Shown here: positions 43,782 through 51,494 of the stretch, one piece after another | How positions within the stretch are numbered: position 1 is the stretch's first letter | Layout of the letters: every line of letters begins with the position of its first letter | Assembly (NCBI GenBank): GCA_947492385.1 | Contig: CANLMX010000006.1 | Coordinates: forward strand, 1-64,000 | Length of the DNA stretch: 64,000 bases | DNA from: Planctomycetaceae bacterium | GTDB lineage: Bacteria > Planctomycetota > Phycisphaerae > Phycisphaerales > SM1A02 | Direction: 5' to 3' | The notes under the pieces: generated by a model | What the model was told of the DNA's origin: nothing | The model's input: only the letters and a program-made list of their open reading frames with translations | Databases searched by the model: none | Made by a program: the position numbers and the translations under genes

Positions 43782-46192
43782 GGGGCCTCCTTGCGCGACG
43801 ACCGGTCGCCCGGCATGTCGCGCACGTGGATGTCGAGCTGCGGGAACGCGATCTCGATGCCCCGCTCGCGGAAGGCCCGGTCGATGCGCAGGCAGAGCTC
43901 GTGGCGCACGGCCCGGGTTCCCTCGTCGGTGCTCAGCCACACGACCACGTCGATGTCGATCGAGCTTGCCCCGAACCCCTGCACCTGCACCTGTGGGTCC
44001 GGCACGGCGAGCACGCCCCTCGTCCCGGCGGCCGCGTCGCGGAGGAGTCCGGTCGCGGCCTGGAGGTCGGTCCCGTACGCCACGCCCACGCGGACGATCT
44101 CACGCACCGTGGTGTCGCCGAGCGTCCAGTTGACGATGGGATTCGTGATGAGCGCCTTGTTGGGGATGACCACGTCCTTGTTGTCGAAGTCGAGCAGCGT
44201 TGTCGACCGCGTCGAGATCCGGGTCACCTTGCCCGTCACGCCGTCCACGGTCACGAGGTCGCCCACGCGCACCGGACGCTCCGCGAGCACGATGACGCCG
44301 GACACGAAGTTGGCGAAGATCTCCTGCAGCCCGAAGCCGAGGCCCACCGTGACGCCCGCCGCCAGCCACTGCACGTCCTCCCACCGGATGTGGAGCGCGC
44401 CCAGCGCCAGGACGAGGCCCACGATCACCATCACGTTCCGCGCAAGCGCCACGAGTGCGTAGCGCAGGCTCCGATCGATCGGGAAACGACGGAGCACGAG
44501 GGCGTTCAGGAGCCCGGGCAGGTCGCGCACCAGCACCACCGTGACCGCGCACGCGCCCACGAAGGCCGCCAGATCCGCGATCGTGACGGGCGTCCCGGCG
44601 ACGGCGGGCGTCGTCGCCGTGGCTGCCCGCTTCCCGACCGACCAGAGTTCGGTCGATGCCATGCTCCAGAGGGCCGGCACCTGCTCCCGCCATGCCCAGA
44701 CGAGCCCGACGACGGCGATGGCAGTTACCGCAAGCCGGCCGAAGCTGCGGACCTGCCGGTCGAATCTCAGTTCCTCGGCGGCTTCCATGTCGCCGGTCAG
44801 GTCGAGCCTGCGGAACGCGCCCTGTCCCGCTCGCTCGAAGGCCGACGCGCCCACGCCGACCGCAAACAGCACCATCCAGCTTCGAAGGATGTCTTCGAGG
44901 ACGATCTCCGCCGTCGAGGCGTACCCGAGCAGCGCCGCGACCGCGAGCGCCGTCGGGACCGCCGTCAGCGCGGCGCGGAGGATCGGCGCGAACGTCGCGA
45001 TCCAGCCCGTCGGATGCCGCTCCACGATGCCCGCGAACACGCCGTTGCGCGGTCCGAAGACGCGGAAGGAGACCATCGCAAGCGTGCCGAGCGCGGCGAC
45101 GCACGCCGCGCGCTCGACCTCGGCCGCGCCCGGAAGTCCCGGGCCCCATGAGGCGAAGGACATCACGCCCATGAACGGGATCACGAGCCTCGACGCCGTC
45201 GTCGCCGCGCGACGGAGGGTCTCGGCCACGGAACGCGTCCACCCGAGCTGTTCGGTCGCAAGCCCGTTCCGTGCGCACGTCGTGGCGACGAGCGAGAGCC
45301 AGAACGCGGGAACCGCGAGCTTCGATGATGCGTGCGCGAGCGCCGCAGCCGCATCGCCCGAAGCGGTCGAACCGAGCAGCGTGCCGAAGAGGTGCAGGGT
45401 CAGCGGAAGCGGGAGCGCGCGGGCCGTCGCGACCGCCGCGGCGCGGACCGTGGCGGCAAGGCCGGTCGGTGACGCCGTGGCGGGAAGGACTCGCTCGACC
45501 AGCGAGCGTCCGCCCGGCCACCCGGCGACGAGCATGACCACCAGCCCCGCGGAAAGCAGCCACGCCACCGGGCGGCCCTCGATGGACGCACGCACGTCCT
45601 CGACGACGCTCCGAAGCCGCGCGGGGTCTGCGGCGGCGCGGACGAATGCCCGGAGCTCGTCGATCGATTCGCGGCGCACGGGCCGCATGTCCGCCGTCCA
45701 GAAGACCTGCGCGTCCAGGAACGCCCGGTACTCGATGAGCACGGCCTCGTACGCCACCAGTTCGGATTCGAGCCTGGCGTACCGTTCGACGCTGCGGCCG
45801 AGTTCCTCGGCAAGCGCGTCGTCCTGCGCCTCGACGGCATCGAGCCGGGAGAGCTCGCATTGCGCCGCGGCCGCGCGCACCTCGGCAAGCTGCCGAACCT
45901 CTCTGCGCACGATCGGAAGCGCGTCGCGATGGCGGATGAAGACCTCGTTGACGGGGCCGGACCCGGCGGGCGCGAACCGCCTCCGTTCGCGATCCGCCGC
46001 GAACCCGCGTTCGAGCGACTCGCGCAGGACAGTGGCGCGCACGACCTCCGCCTCAAGGCCCTGGCACGCGGCGCGCGCATCCTCGAGGCGCTTCGCATCG
46101 GCCGGGGCCGCCGTGGCCTGCGCCCCGGCCCCGCGGGCGAGCGCGAAAGCGGCAATGAGCGTCAGGAGCGTGGCGCGGATCCTCGGCGGCAT
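43778..46192 (-). CDS. Large MscS/MscK-type mechanosensitive channel
   Basis: An 804-residue protein with a signal peptide (TLLTLIAAFALARGAGAQA), a periplasmic coiled-coil region (about 25-185), about eleven hydrophobic helices and a C-terminal MscS domain with GVTVGLGFGLQEIFANFVSGVIVLAERPVRVGD and VVIPNKALITNPIVNW. The layout resembles MscK and long MscS relatives, shorter than the 1100-residue E. coli form. It releases solutes on membrane tension. The start at 46192 follows TATCAT by 9 bases. Confidence 0.88.
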   Translation of the reverse strand: MPPRIRATLLTLIAAFALARGAGAQATAAPADAKRLEDARAACQGLEAEVVRATVLRESLERGFAADRERRRFAPAGSGPVNEVFIRHRDALPIVRREVRQLAEVRAAAAQCELSRLDAVEAQDDALAEELGRSVERYARLESELVAYEAVLIEYRAFLDAQVFWTADMRPVRRESIDELRAFVRAAADPARLRSVVEDVRASIEGRPVAWLLSAGLVVMLVAGWPGGRSLVERVLPATASPTGLAATVRAAAVATARALPLPLTLHLFGTLLGSTASGDAAAALAHASSKLAVPAFWLSLVATTCARNGLATEQLGWTRSVAETLRRAATTASRLVIPFMGVMSFASWGPGLPGAAEVERAACVAALGTLAMVSFRVFGPRNGVFAGIVERHPTGWIATFAPILRAALTAVPTALAVAALLGYASTAEIVLEDILRSWMVLFAVGVGASAFERAGQGAFRRLDLTGDMEAAEELRFDRQVRSFGRLAVTAIAVVGLVWAWREQVPALWSMASTELWSVGKRAATATTPAVAGTPVTIADLAAFVGACAVTVVLVRDLPGLLNALVLRRFPIDRSLRYALVALARNVMVIVGLVLALGALHIRWEDVQWLAAGVTVGLGFGLQEIFANFVSGVIVLAERPVRVGDLVTVDGVTGKVTRISTRSTTLLDFDNKDVVIPNKALITNPIVNWTLGDTTVREIVRVGVAYGTDLQAATGLLRDAAAGTRGVLAVPDPQVQVQGFGASSIDIDVVVWLSTDEGTRAVRHELCLRIDRAFRERGIEIAFPQLDIHVRDMPGDRSSRKEAP

Positions 46193-46201
46193 CGGGCGCG
46201 G

Positions 46202-46207
46202 ATGATA
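46202..46207 (-). promoter_or_regulatory. Candidate -10 box TATCAT before the MscK-like gene
   Basis: TATCAT on the minus strand, 9 bases from the ATG at 46192. The divergent gene has its own box at 46238-46243. Confidence 0.4.
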
Positions 46208-46237
46208 GGTGCGCATCCCGCGGCCCTTCCCCACCCG

Positions 46238-46243
46238 TAGCAT
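46238..46243 (+). promoter_or_regulatory. Candidate -10 box TAGCAT before RluA-like gene
   Basis: TAGCAT is 7 bases before the GTG at 46251 and supports that start codon. Confidence 0.35.
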
Positions 46244-46250
46244 CGGGGCC

Positions 46251-47018
46251 GTGGCGACACCCCGCCCCAACCATTCCCTGCCCCTGCGCACGCTCGTCGA
46301 GGATCCGTCGTTCGCCGTTATCGAGAAGCCTGCGGGAGTGGTGACCGAGCCCGGGCTCGGTCATTCGGACGACTCCGTCATGAATGCTGCATTTGCGCGC
46401 TGGGGTACGGACCTTGCTCCCCTCGGCGAGGCGCGCGACCATGGGCTGGTGCATCGGCTCGATCGCGACACCAGCGGTGCGCTGCTCGTGGCGCGCACCG
46501 CGGCCGCGTACGACGCGCTTCGGGCGCAGTTCGAGGCCCGGACCGTGGGCAAGCGCTACCTCGCGTTCGTCGACGGTAAGCCGCCACGCGGCGAGGGAGT
46601 CATCGATCGTCCGCTCGAGGAGGTCCGGCGCGGCGACATGAAGGTCTCGGTGATCGGCCGCAACGGGGCCGGGCGACCCGCACGCACCCGATGGCGCACG
46701 GTGGGCCATGGTGCTGGTCGGACGTTGCTTGACATCGAGCTCGAAACCGGGCGCCTGCACCAGATCCGTGCCCACATGGCCGCCCTGGGATGCCCGGTCT
46801 GCGGGGATCGCGTCTACCGGGTCGATCTTCCGCCCAACACGGGGACGTCGGCGCGCGCGAAGGGTCTGCCGCTTGCGCTCCATGCGTGGGAGCTGGCGTT
46901 CGACCATCCCGTGACGGGCGCGCGCGTCACCGTGCGGGCTCCGATGCCGGCATCCATGGCCGACGTGGCGGCGTCAAGCGGGATCGTGCTTCCGCGCGAG
47001 ATGCGACCACCGGCGTGA
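46251..47018 (+). CDS. RluA-family RNA pseudouridine synthase (second)
   Basis: A 255-residue protein from a GTG start. The catalytic HRLDRDTSG, the nearby KRYLAFVDG and the C-terminal GRLHQIRAHMAALGCPVCGD define the family. It lacks an S4 domain, as RluA and RluC-like short forms do. Probable target is rRNA or tRNA; not assignable. It converges with the protease gene 10 bases away. Confidence 0.88.
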   Translation: MATPRPNHSLPLRTLVEDPSFAVIEKPAGVVTEPGLGHSDDSVMNAAFARWGTDLAPLGEARDHGLVHRLDRDTSGALLVARTAAAYDALRAQFEARTVGKRYLAFVDGKPPRGEGVIDRPLEEVRRGDMKVSVIGRNGAGRPARTRWRTVGHGAGRTLLDIELETGRLHQIRAHMAALGCPVCGDRVYRVDLPPNTGTSARAKGLPLALHAWELAFDHPVTGARVTVRAPMPASMADVAASSGIVLPREMRPPA

Positions 47019-47028
47019 GTGGGTCCGG

Positions 47029-48867
47029 CTACGGGGCGACCGCCGGTTCGGCGGGTGCCGCGGGCGCTGAGGCCGGCGCCGTCCGCTGTGACTGCGCGTT
47101 CCCGAGCATGCGCCGCACGGCCGCCTCGACCCGCACCGCACCCAACGCGTGCGTGGCGGTCCGGTCGAAGCGTGCGATGTTCAGGCCGACCACGCGCCCG
47201 TCGAGGTCGACCACCGGGCCGCCGCACTGCGTGGGTCGCACGATCGCGTCGTGCGCCAGCACCTCACCGAAGCCGCTCGATCGCCCGGAGATCGGCGTGA
47301 CCGTGTTGCCCCGCGCGGCACCGCGCGGGCCGCGGCGTCGTGCGCCCTCGTCGGGCCTCGGCGCAAGTTCCGCCTCGATCCGCATGCGCTCCCCGTTGCG
47401 CACGAGCTCGATCCCCACGCGTTCCCCGATCGCTCGCTCAAGGAGGCGGCGTCGAAGGCCGTCGCGGCCCGACACGGGCGCGCCGTCGACGGCGACGATC
47501 ACGTCGCCCACCTTGATGCCTGCCTGGTCCGCCGGGTTGCCCGACACCACCTGCACGATGCGCACGCCCTGCTCCACGCCCGCATCCTGGGCCTCCTGCT
47601 TCGTCATGGCCTCGCTCATCACGCCCAGGTACGGGCCGGCCATCGGGTCGCGCTCGCTCTCGCGGCGTTCGATGGCGGCGAAGCCGAGTGCGGGAGGTTG
47701 GTCCCCGAGCCGGGGCGTGAGCAGCACCTGACCGGCCGTGACCTGCGCCCCCGGGGTCCAGGCGATCGGCGGTGCCTCGAGCCCGGTCACTTCAAGCAGC
47801 GCAAGGTCGAGCGATGGATCCACTCCCACGACGCGGGCCTGGTGCCGCACGCCGTTCGGGTCGCGCACCCATGCCTCCGAGCCCACGTTCGCGCCCCGAA
47901 GCTGCGAACGCTTGGTCACGGCATGCCCGTCGGGGTCGATCACCGTCGCGTAGGACAGGAGTTCGTCGTCACGCTCGCCGGTGAGCACCTCGAGCATCGA
48001 GGCCTGCGCGACCCGCGTGACGTCCGCCAGCGGAATCGCTCGCTGCACCGCGAGGCGGCCGTTGCCGTCACCGCCGGGGACGAAGCGCGTGGCGACATCC
48101 CGGGCCTCGCCCGCGCCGAAGACCAGGAACAGCTCCTCGTCCATCCCCTCGCCGAACTCCACCATGCGCTCGCGCATGCGGTCCACGGGCGTGGCTGCGT
48201 TCTCCCACGGCTGCCTGCCGCAGCGCGAGTTGATTCCCACCACCTCGCCACGCAGGTTGAAGCTCGGGCCACCGGAGTCGCCGCTGTCGATCGGCGCGTC
48301 GAAGAGGAGCTCGTCGCGGTCGCACCGCAGCACGCGCCCCGCACGGACCAGCGCCGGGCGCGCCGACTGCGGTGGCCCCTGCGTGTAGCCGATGGTCACC
48401 AGCCAATCCCCCGGTGCGAGGTCGCTGGACGATCCGAGCGGCGACGTCGGCAGGTCGGCGCCCTCGGTGTCGAGTTGCACGAGCCCGCAGTCGAGCATGC
48501 CGATGTCGGCTTGCCCAAGCGTCCGGCCCGTGAGGGTGGTGCCGTCAGCGAGCGTCGCACGCACGCGGCGTCCCGCTGCCTCGCCGACGTGGCCGCACGT
48601 CACGACAAGTCCATCTGGGGTGATGACCACGCCCGATCCGCTCGACAGGCCGTCATCGCCCGCCAGGCGGAGCAGCACCACCGAGGGCCGCGCACGGTCG
48701 GCGACCTCTCGGATGCGGGCCTCGAGGGCGCGCAGGTCCGTCACCGACTCGATCCGGTCGAACCCGTCGTGCCCGACGATGTCGGCGCCCGTCACGCCCG
48801 CCGAAGCCGCAGCCCACGGCGTGAGGGCTGCGGCAAGCGCGATGAGGATCGGGGGCAGTCCGGTCAC
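47029..48867 (-). CDS. Exported double trypsin-like/PDZ protease
   Basis: A 612-residue protein from a GTG whose bases overlap the upstream stop (GTGA). A signal peptide (about 1-24) is followed by a complete trypsin-like domain: H93 in TCGHVG, probable D126 in GMLDCGLVQL and S198 in DSGDSGGPSF. A second trypsin-like domain begins near residue 275, is interrupted by a PDZ domain (about 395-480, with NPADQAGIKVGDVIVAVDG) and resumes at TQCGGPVVDLDGRVVG, where the nucleophile position is cysteine (C548). The first domain is likely active, the second probably not as a serine protease. HtrA-like, but of unusual layout. Confidence 0.82.
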   Translation of the reverse strand: MTGLPPILIALAAALTPWAAASAGVTGADIVGHDGFDRIESVTDLRALEARIREVADRARPSVVLLRLAGDDGLSSGSGVVITPDGLVVTCGHVGEAAGRRVRATLADGTTLTGRTLGQADIGMLDCGLVQLDTEGADLPTSPLGSSSDLAPGDWLVTIGYTQGPPQSARPALVRAGRVLRCDRDELLFDAPIDSGDSGGPSFNLRGEVVGINSRCGRQPWENAATPVDRMRERMVEFGEGMDEELFLVFGAGEARDVATRFVPGGDGNGRLAVQRAIPLADVTRVAQASMLEVLTGERDDELLSYATVIDPDGHAVTKRSQLRGANVGSEAWVRDPNGVRHQARVVGVDPSLDLALLEVTGLEAPPIAWTPGAQVTAGQVLLTPRLGDQPPALGFAAIERRESERDPMAGPYLGVMSEAMTKQEAQDAGVEQGVRIVQVVSGNPADQAGIKVGDVIVAVDGAPVSGRDGLRRRLLERAIGERVGIELVRNGERMRIEAELAPRPDEGARRRGPRGAARGNTVTPISGRSSGFGEVLAHDAIVRPTQCGGPVVDLDGRVVGLNIARFDRTATHALGAVRVEAAVRRMLGNAQSQRTAPASAPAAPAEPAVAP

Positions 48868-49652
48868 TTCTGCTTCGCGGGATTCTCCGGCTTCGCACCC
48901 GAGGCGACCGGCCGGACCTTCAGGTTGCGGTACATGACCACGTCGCCGTGATCCTGGAGCGCGATGTGCCCCTTGGTCTTCGTGCCGAAGGCGGGCATGG
49001 ATGCGAACTTGCTCCCCTTGACGGTGTCCTTCCACTGCTGGCTCGACATGTCGAAGTCGGCGGTGACCACGCCGTTGAGCATGTACGTGACCTTGGGCCC
49101 CATGCAGCGGATGACCGCATGGTTCCACTCGCCGGCGGGCTTCACTGCACCGGCCGGGGCCGCGTACAGCGCGTAGCACGCACCTGCCGACGTGAGGCGG
49201 CTCTTGCCGTCGCCGTGGCGCTCATCGTCGAGCACCTGCATCTCGGGACCGGTCTCCCACGGCGCGCCGAACTCCTCGGAGACGTGCCACATGATGCCGC
49301 TGTTTCCGCCTGGCGCGACCTTCCAGTCGCATGCGAACTCGAAGTCACCGTACTCCTCGCGGGTGACGAGGTCGCCTCCCTTGCCGCGCAGGACGATGCA
49401 GCCGTCCTCCACGGCCCACTCCTTGGGGAACTCGCCGCGCTGGAAACCGCGCAGGTGCTTGGAGGGATCCGAGCCGTCGAACAGCAGCTGCCAGCCTGCG
49501 GCCTTCTCCGCGGCGGTGAGCGTGTTGGGCGCACCCGAAGCCGAGGAGCCCTTCGACGCGGTGCCCTCCTTCGTGGCGGTGGCGCATCCGAGGATGCATG
49601 CGAGTGCGGACGTGGCGATGACGGTGGGACGGATCGTGCTCACGGTGATCAT
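48864..49652 (-). CDS. DUF1080 (3-keto-disaccharide hydrolase-like) lipoprotein
   Basis: A 262-residue protein. The N-terminal signal ends in the lipobox ILGC. The body is a DUF1080 jelly roll with GWQLLFDGSD, GDFEFACDWKVAPGGNSGIMW, the tract ETGPEMQVLDDE and AGEWNHAVIRCMG. Family members have been linked to cleavage of 3-keto-glycosides. It is coupled to both neighbours by overlapping start/stop codons (49649-49652 and 48864-48867). Confidence 0.88.
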   Translation of the reverse strand: MITVSTIRPTVIATSALACILGCATATKEGTASKGSSASGAPNTLTAAEKAAGWQLLFDGSDPSKHLRGFQRGEFPKEWAVEDGCIVLRGKGGDLVTREEYGDFEFACDWKVAPGGNSGIMWHVSEEFGAPWETGPEMQVLDDERHGDGKSRLTSAGACYALYAAPAGAVKPAGEWNHAVIRCMGPKVTYMLNGVVTADFDMSSQQWKDTVKGSKFASMPAFGTKTKGHIALQDHGDVVMYRNLKVRPVASGAKPENPAKQK

Positions 49653-50203
49653 GGCTTGGCTGGGGCGCCCGTCGGCGCCGGGCGCGCGGTGATGCGCGTG
49701 GGTGCGTCGCGGGAGAGCTGCACGGAGACCACCTCCGTGCCGGGCGCCACCTTCACGGGGGCGCCGTTGGTCCAGAGTTCGATCGACGGGCGAGCGGGCT
49801 GTGGCCGCAGGTCGAACACCACGTCGACGGAGTAGCCCGCAGGCAGCGCATCGACGCGGTAGGCGAACTCCATGGCGCCGTCTTCCTGCAGCTTCGCCCG
49901 GACGGTGACGGTGGTCTCCACGGAATTGAGCGACCGCAGCACGAACCGCTCGGTGCCGTCGGTCAGCCGGGCCTGCACGGTCTCGTACGCCAGCAGGCGG
50001 TCGCCGAAGAGCATGCGCGGGGCGGGCGCCTCCATCCAGGGCAGCCGGATGACGAGCGAATCCCGGGCGTTGTTGCCCGTGATGCGTCCGGTTCGCGCCT
50101 GGGGATCCTCGCCTGAGATCACCTCCCGCACGCACCCCGCCGACCACATGCACGCGGCGAGGCCGGCCATGGTCGACAGGGTTCGGAAGGGAGCTTGGTT
50201 CAT
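49649..50203 (-). CDS. Small lipoprotein, first gene of the DUF1080/protease operon
   Basis: A 184-residue protein; the signal peptide ends WSAGC, a lipobox. The body is beta-rich, with FVLRSLNSVETTVTVRAKL and YSVDVVFDLRPQPARPSIEL, resembling DUF1425-like (YcfL-type) lipoproteins in general style, but I am not sure of the family. The start at 50203 is 11 bases after TAGGAT. Its stop overlaps the DUF1080 start. Confidence 0.65.
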   Translation of the reverse strand: MNQAPFRTLSTMAGLAACMWSAGCVREVISGEDPQARTGRITGNNARDSLVIRLPWMEAPAPRMLFGDRLLAYETVQARLTDGTERFVLRSLNSVETTVTVRAKLQEDGAMEFAYRVDALPAGYSVDVVFDLRPQPARPSIELWTNGAPVKVAPGTEVVSVQLSRDAPTRITARPAPTGAPAKP

Positions 50204-50214
50204 CGGGCGGCTCA

Positions 50215-50220
50215 ATCCTA
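50215..50220 (-). promoter_or_regulatory. Candidate -10 box TAGGAT, lipoprotein operon
   Basis: TAGGAT on the minus strand, 11 bases before the ATG at 50203. Confidence 0.35.
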
Positions 50221-50343
50221 ATCCCCCCAGACGAACGCCGTCCTGCGGCCGTGATTTCGCCCGAGAACCCGCCCGTTCCCGCGTGCGAGCCGGGACCCGC
50301 GCCGATCCGGACGGAATTCGGTTGCGTGCCCGCCACGGGACCC

Positions 50344-50349
50344 TACAGT
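50344..50349 (+). promoter_or_regulatory. Candidate -10 box TACAGT before dockerin-only gene
   Basis: TACAGT is 6 bases before the ATG at 50356. Confidence 0.4.
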
Positions 50350-50355
50350 CCGTTC

Positions 50356-50682
50356 ATGGAGCCGGGAGCACCCGCATCCCCCGCCATCGACGCACGCCGA
50401 CGGCGCATGGCGCTCGCCCTGATGGCGGGGGTCGCGCTTTCGCTGCGTGCGTGGGCGCACCCGGACGATCCCGGTTCCCCACCCCCGGAACTCCCGCCCT
50501 CCGATTGCCCGGCCGACCTCAATGGCGACGGGTTCGTCAGCGGCTACGACCTGGGCTACCTGCTGTCGGAATGGGGAGATCCCGCCCCTGCCCTCGGCGG
50601 AGACATCAACCGGGACGGCGTCATCAACGGGATCGACATCGGCATCCTGCTCGGCGCGTGGGGCGACTGCCCCGGCGACTGA
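50356..50682 (+). CDS. Small exported protein that is little more than a dockerin
   Basis: A 108-residue protein. After a basic N-terminus (DARRRRM) comes a hydrophobic export stretch (ALALMAGVALSLRAWA), a Pro-rich linker and two dockerin repeats, DLNGDGFVSGYDLGYLLSEW and DINRDGVINGIDIGILLGAW. No other domain is present. It could compete for, or cap, cohesin-like partners of larger dockerin proteins. The start was chosen by the TACAGT box. Confidence 0.7.
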   Translation: MEPGAPASPAIDARRRRMALALMAGVALSLRAWAHPDDPGSPPPELPPSDCPADLNGDGFVSGYDLGYLLSEWGDPAPALGGDINRDGVINGIDIGILLGAWGDCPGD

Positions 50683-50697
50683 TCCGCAGGCGCCGAA

Positions 50698-51480
50698 TCA
50701 CTTCTTCGGCGTGAACTTCCGCTTCTTCTTCGGGTCTGAGGCGACGCCCGCCGCTTCCTCGGCCGCCTTCTGAGCTGCCAGGCGGCGTTCTTCGGCCGCC
50801 TGCTCCTCCGCAGCCCGGATCTCCTCCGCATTCACCTTCTTGTTGAGTTCGTCGGAGAGGCGCGCGTGCGATGCGACCGCGGGGATGGTGCCCATCACGA
50901 ACGGCTTGACGGCTTCATCGGTGCAATGCTCGTACTGCCAGCGGAAGAGCGACTGAAGGGTCGCGTGCCGCTCGGACATGAGCGTCGCATAGGCCTTGTC
51001 GAAGGCCTCGCCCTGCAGCGTCGAAAGGCGCGCGACGGCCTCGTCGTCGGCCTGCGTCGTTCCCGACGGCACCTTCCCGCCGCGCCCTTCGGCCAGCCGT
51101 CCCATGATGACCAGGACCGCCGTGTCGTTCGCGCGGATGCGTTTGCCGAGGTCCTTCACCGCGTCGGAGGCTCCGCGCTCCATCGCCAGCTGGCCCATCG
51201 CGACGTCGCCGTTGGCGGTCTCCGCGACCTCGCGCAGGAAGGCGTCGATCGTCCGCTCGGACGGATCCGCTGGGGCCTCGGCGGCCGCGGCCTCTGCGCC
51301 GGGTGCGGGCTCGGGGGCCGAGGGCTCGTCTTCCCCTTCCTTGCTCGAGGGTGCGGCCGGAACCGGCGCGGCGGCACCAGCGGGGCGCGCCGCAGGCGGC
51401 TTCTTTGCGGCGGGGGCCTGGGCCAGGCATGCCGCGCATGCGGCAAGCACGGTGGGAACGATGAGGAGGTGGAGTCGCAT
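50698..51480 (-). CDS. DUF4142-type exported protein
   Basis: A 260-residue protein with a signal peptide (MRLHLLIVPTVLAACAACLAQA), a Pro/Ala/Glu-rich linker (about 25-80), a helical bundle with FLREVAETANGDVAMGQLAMERG and AFDKAYATLMSERHATLQSLF as in DUF4142, and a Lys-rich C-terminus ending KKKRKFTPKK. It starts 14 bases after the outer-membrane receptor gene, so it is probably the last gene of the TonB locus transcript. Role unknown. Confidence 0.75.
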   Translation of the reverse strand: MRLHLLIVPTVLAACAACLAQAPAAKKPPAARPAGAAAPVPAAPSSKEGEDEPSAPEPAPGAEAAAAEAPADPSERTIDAFLREVAETANGDVAMGQLAMERGASDAVKDLGKRIRANDTAVLVIMGRLAEGRGGKVPSGTTQADDEAVARLSTLQGEAFDKAYATLMSERHATLQSLFRWQYEHCTDEAVKPFVMGTIPAVASHARLSDELNKKVNAEEIRAAEEQAAEERRLAAQKAAEEAAGVASDPKKKRKFTPKK

Positions 51481-51494
51481 GGGTCCCTCGCGGG

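Noticed and set aside
50356-50682. Dockerin-only gene as a truncated pseudogene
   Set aside because: It has its own promoter-like box, an export stretch and two complete repeats ending at a proper stop.
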